A stretch of 55,000 bases of DNA, taken from Sulfitobacter albidus (GTDB lineage: Bacteria > Pseudomonadota > Alphaproteobacteria > Rhodobacterales > Rhodobacteraceae). The translations under genes and the position numbers were made by a program. Under the pieces are notes generated by a model. That model saw nothing but the letters and a program-made list of their open reading frames with translations. It had not been told where the DNA came from and made no database searches. Shown in pieces: positions 53,761 through 55,000 of the stretch (within the stretch, counting starts at the first letter, position 1; every line of letters begins with the position of its first letter). The stretch spans positions 1 to 55,000 of the forward strand of contig NZ_CP073581.1 in assembly GCF_018200035.1 (NCBI RefSeq), given 5' to 3'.

Positions 53761-54666
53761 ATGGCCTATCGCTGGAAAAATACGTTGAAAGATCACCACG
53801 TCACCGACGAGGCGTTTTTTCTGAACCGGCGGCAGATCATGGGCGGCGCTTTGGCCGGGCTCGGCCTTGCGTCGATCGCCGGGGAGGCGCGCGCGCAGGA
53901 GGCGTTGGAGCCCAACAGCTACGAGGACATCACACAGTACAATAACTACTATGAGTTCGGCACGGGCAAAGGCGATCCGGCCCGCAATGCGCATACGCTG
54001 ACGACAGAGCCCTGGACGGTCAAGATCGACGGGATGGTCGACAGGCCCGGCGCCTACGGCTTTGACGACATCATGAAGGCGATGACGGTTGAGGAACGTC
54101 TGTACCGCTTCCGCTGTGTTGAGGCGTGGTCGATGGTGATCCCGTGGAACGGATTTGAGCTGGCGGATCTGCTGGACATGGCGGGCGTGCAATCTTCGGC
54201 GAAATACGTGGCCTTCGAGACCGCGCTGCGCCCCGACGAGATGCCCGGCGTGCGCTTTCCGGTGCTGGACTGGCCCTATGTGGAGGGGCTGCGCCTGGAC
54301 GAGGCGGTGCATCCGCTGACGATCATGGCGACGGGGATCTATGGCAAGGACATCCCGAACCAGAACGGTGCGCCGCTGCGTCTGGTGGTGCCATGGAAAT
54401 ACGGGTTCAAATCGATCAAATCCGTGGTTCGGATCACCCTGACGGACAAGGAGCCGCCGACGAGCTGGAACAAGGCGAACGCGCGCGAGTACGGGTTTTA
54501 TAGTAACGTGAACCCGGAAGTGGATCACCCCCGCTGGTCACAGGCGACCGAGCGTCCGGTGGGCGGGGGGCTTTTTGCGGGCCGGATCCCGACGCTGATG
54601 TTCAACGGCTACGAGGAAGACGTGGCCGAGCTTTACGCGGGGATGGACCTGACAGCGAACTTCTGA
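53761..54666 (+). CDS. msrP: Protein-methionine-sulfoxide reductase, catalytic molybdopterin subunit
   Basis: 301 residues. A twin-arginine signal ([17 protein letters not shown], cut near ARAQE) directs export of the folded enzyme. The molybdenum-ligating cysteine lies in [14 protein letters not shown], and [12 protein letters not shown] completes the sulfite-oxidase fold. It repairs oxidised methionine in periplasmic proteins with electrons from MsrQ. ATG 53761 ([11 protein letters not shown]) follows AAGGAGA. The msrQ gene follows after 91 bases. Confidence 0.96.
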   Translation: MAYRWKNTLKDHHVTDEAFFLNRRQIMGGALAGLGLASIAGEARAQEALEPNSYEDITQYNNYYEFGTGKGDPARNAHTLTTEPWTVKIDGMVDRPGAYGFDDIMKAMTVEERLYRFRCVEAWSMVIPWNGFELADLLDMAGVQSSAKYVAFETALRPDEMPGVRFPVLDWPYVEGLRLDEAVHPLTIMATGIYGKDIPNQNGAPLRLVVPWKYGFKSIKSVVRITLTDKEPPTSWNKANAREYGFYSNVNPEVDHPRWSQATERPVGGGLFAGRIPTLMFNGYEEDVAELYAGMDLTANF

Positions 54667-54688
54667 ACGACAGGGGAGGTGGCGGTAT

Positions 54689-54733
54689 CGGAATTTTTCG
54701 AAAATTCCGGTGCGTTTTCTTTGAAAGAAAACG
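54689..54733. repeat. Two tandem palindromes between msrP and msrQ
   Basis: CGGAATTTT-TCG-AAAATTCCG (54689-54709) and CGTTTTCTTT-G-AAAGAAAACG (54713-54733) are perfect inverted repeats with only 3- and 1-base centres. Such short centres suit cruciform or protein-binding sites more than RNA hairpins; they could also be a dispersed palindromic element. Confidence 0.5.
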
Positions 54734-54757
54734 GTCCCCGCCGCGAGGGAGAGTGCG

Positions 54758-55000
54758 ATGACGCGTGTGATTGACGCCATCAACCGAGGCGCACGACGTG
54801 TGCCAACTTGGGTTGTCTATATACTCTATATGCTGCCGGTGCCGTATCTCCTGTATCTGGCGCAGACTGGCGGCCTGGGACGCGAACCCATCAAGGCGCT
54901 GGAGCATGAGCTGGGGGAGATCGCCCTGCAGCTGCTGATCATCGGTCTGTGCGTTACCCCTCTGCGCCGCTTTACCGGGCTGAACCTGCTGAAATTCCGG
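54758..55000 (+). CDS. msrQ: Protein-methionine-sulfoxide reductase haem-binding subunit, N-terminal part (partial at window end)
   Basis: 81 residues are visible, beginning MTRVIDAINRGARRVPTWVV at ATG 54758 after a GGGAGAG site. VYILYMLPVPYLLYLA is the first membrane helix; ALEHELGEIALQLLIIGLCVTPLRRFTG leads into the second with the conserved TPLRR. This matches the YedZ/MsrQ haem b membrane protein that passes electrons from quinol or flavin to MsrP. Confidence 0.93.
   Translation, partial: MTRVIDAINRGARRVPTWVVYILYMLPVPYLLYLAQTGGLGREPIKALEHELGEIALQLLIIGLCVTPLRRFTGLNLLKFR

Noticed and set aside
1..55000. CRISPR array, prophage, integrative element or insertion sequence
   Set aside because: No regularly spaced repeats, transposase, integrase, phage structural or plasmid replication genes were seen; composition is even apart from short AT-rich promoter regions.

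Overview
The window is a high-GC chromosomal segment of an alphaproteobacterium, most likely Rhodobacteraceae (Roseobacter group). The evidence is the gene content and order: an RpoE-ChrR pair divergent from an amine oxidase/DUF1365/MFS/DUF3833/SDR operon as in Rhodobacter, a PuuE-UraD fusion beside membrane urate oxidase PuuD, a DinB with an N-terminal cysteine cluster, and a tandem aldehyde dehydrogenase beside deoC. No insertion sequence, prophage, integrase or CRISPR array was seen; this looks like core chromosome.

Layout. 1-4.4 kb: tail of an M16 peptidase, then deoC and a double-domain aldehyde dehydrogenase (minus strand). 4.5-7.6 kb: a DUF4173 membrane protein co-transcribed with an OmpR-type regulator and a histidine kinase. 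7.6-15.2 kb: urate catabolism (uraH, puuE-uraD, ureidoglycine aminohydrolase, allA, NCS2 permease, puuD), with a cysteine-less rhodanese-like protein and a LysM protein set in the middle. 15.3-19.3 kb: mutL, rmuC and a PLP-dependent dehydratase. 19.3-25.3 kb: the singlet-oxygen type chrR/rpoE pair and the divergent five-gene operon it is expected to control. 25.4-31.9 kb: glutathione transferase, histidine phosphatase, a formate dehydrogenase alpha subunit without partner subunits, a possible EVE/PUA-like + HNH nuclease, and an M20 amidase. 31.9-43.8 kb: a hybrid PAS kinase and response regulator divergent from an operon with two acyl-CoA ligases and a complete Liv-type ABC importer, apparently for uptake and CoA activation of an unknown carboxylate. 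43.8-50 kb: yghU, a secreted protein, rpmJ, tRNA-Val, N-formylglutamate amidohydrolase, dinB, a NUDIX hydrolase, pyrF and a small conserved protein. 50-55 kb: clpB, a fasciclin protein and msrP-msrQ (cut by the window end).

A striking feature is eight single-base deletions, each in a run of G or C, that break seven otherwise convincing genes (puuD twice, mutL, the SDR, the response regulator, the hybrid kinase and both ABC permeases). In each case adding one base to the run restores a full-length family member. Sequencing or consensus error is the simplest explanation. Because mutL is one of the victims, a mismatch-repair-deficient strain is a testable alternative. These genes are entered as frameshifted, with the restored length given.
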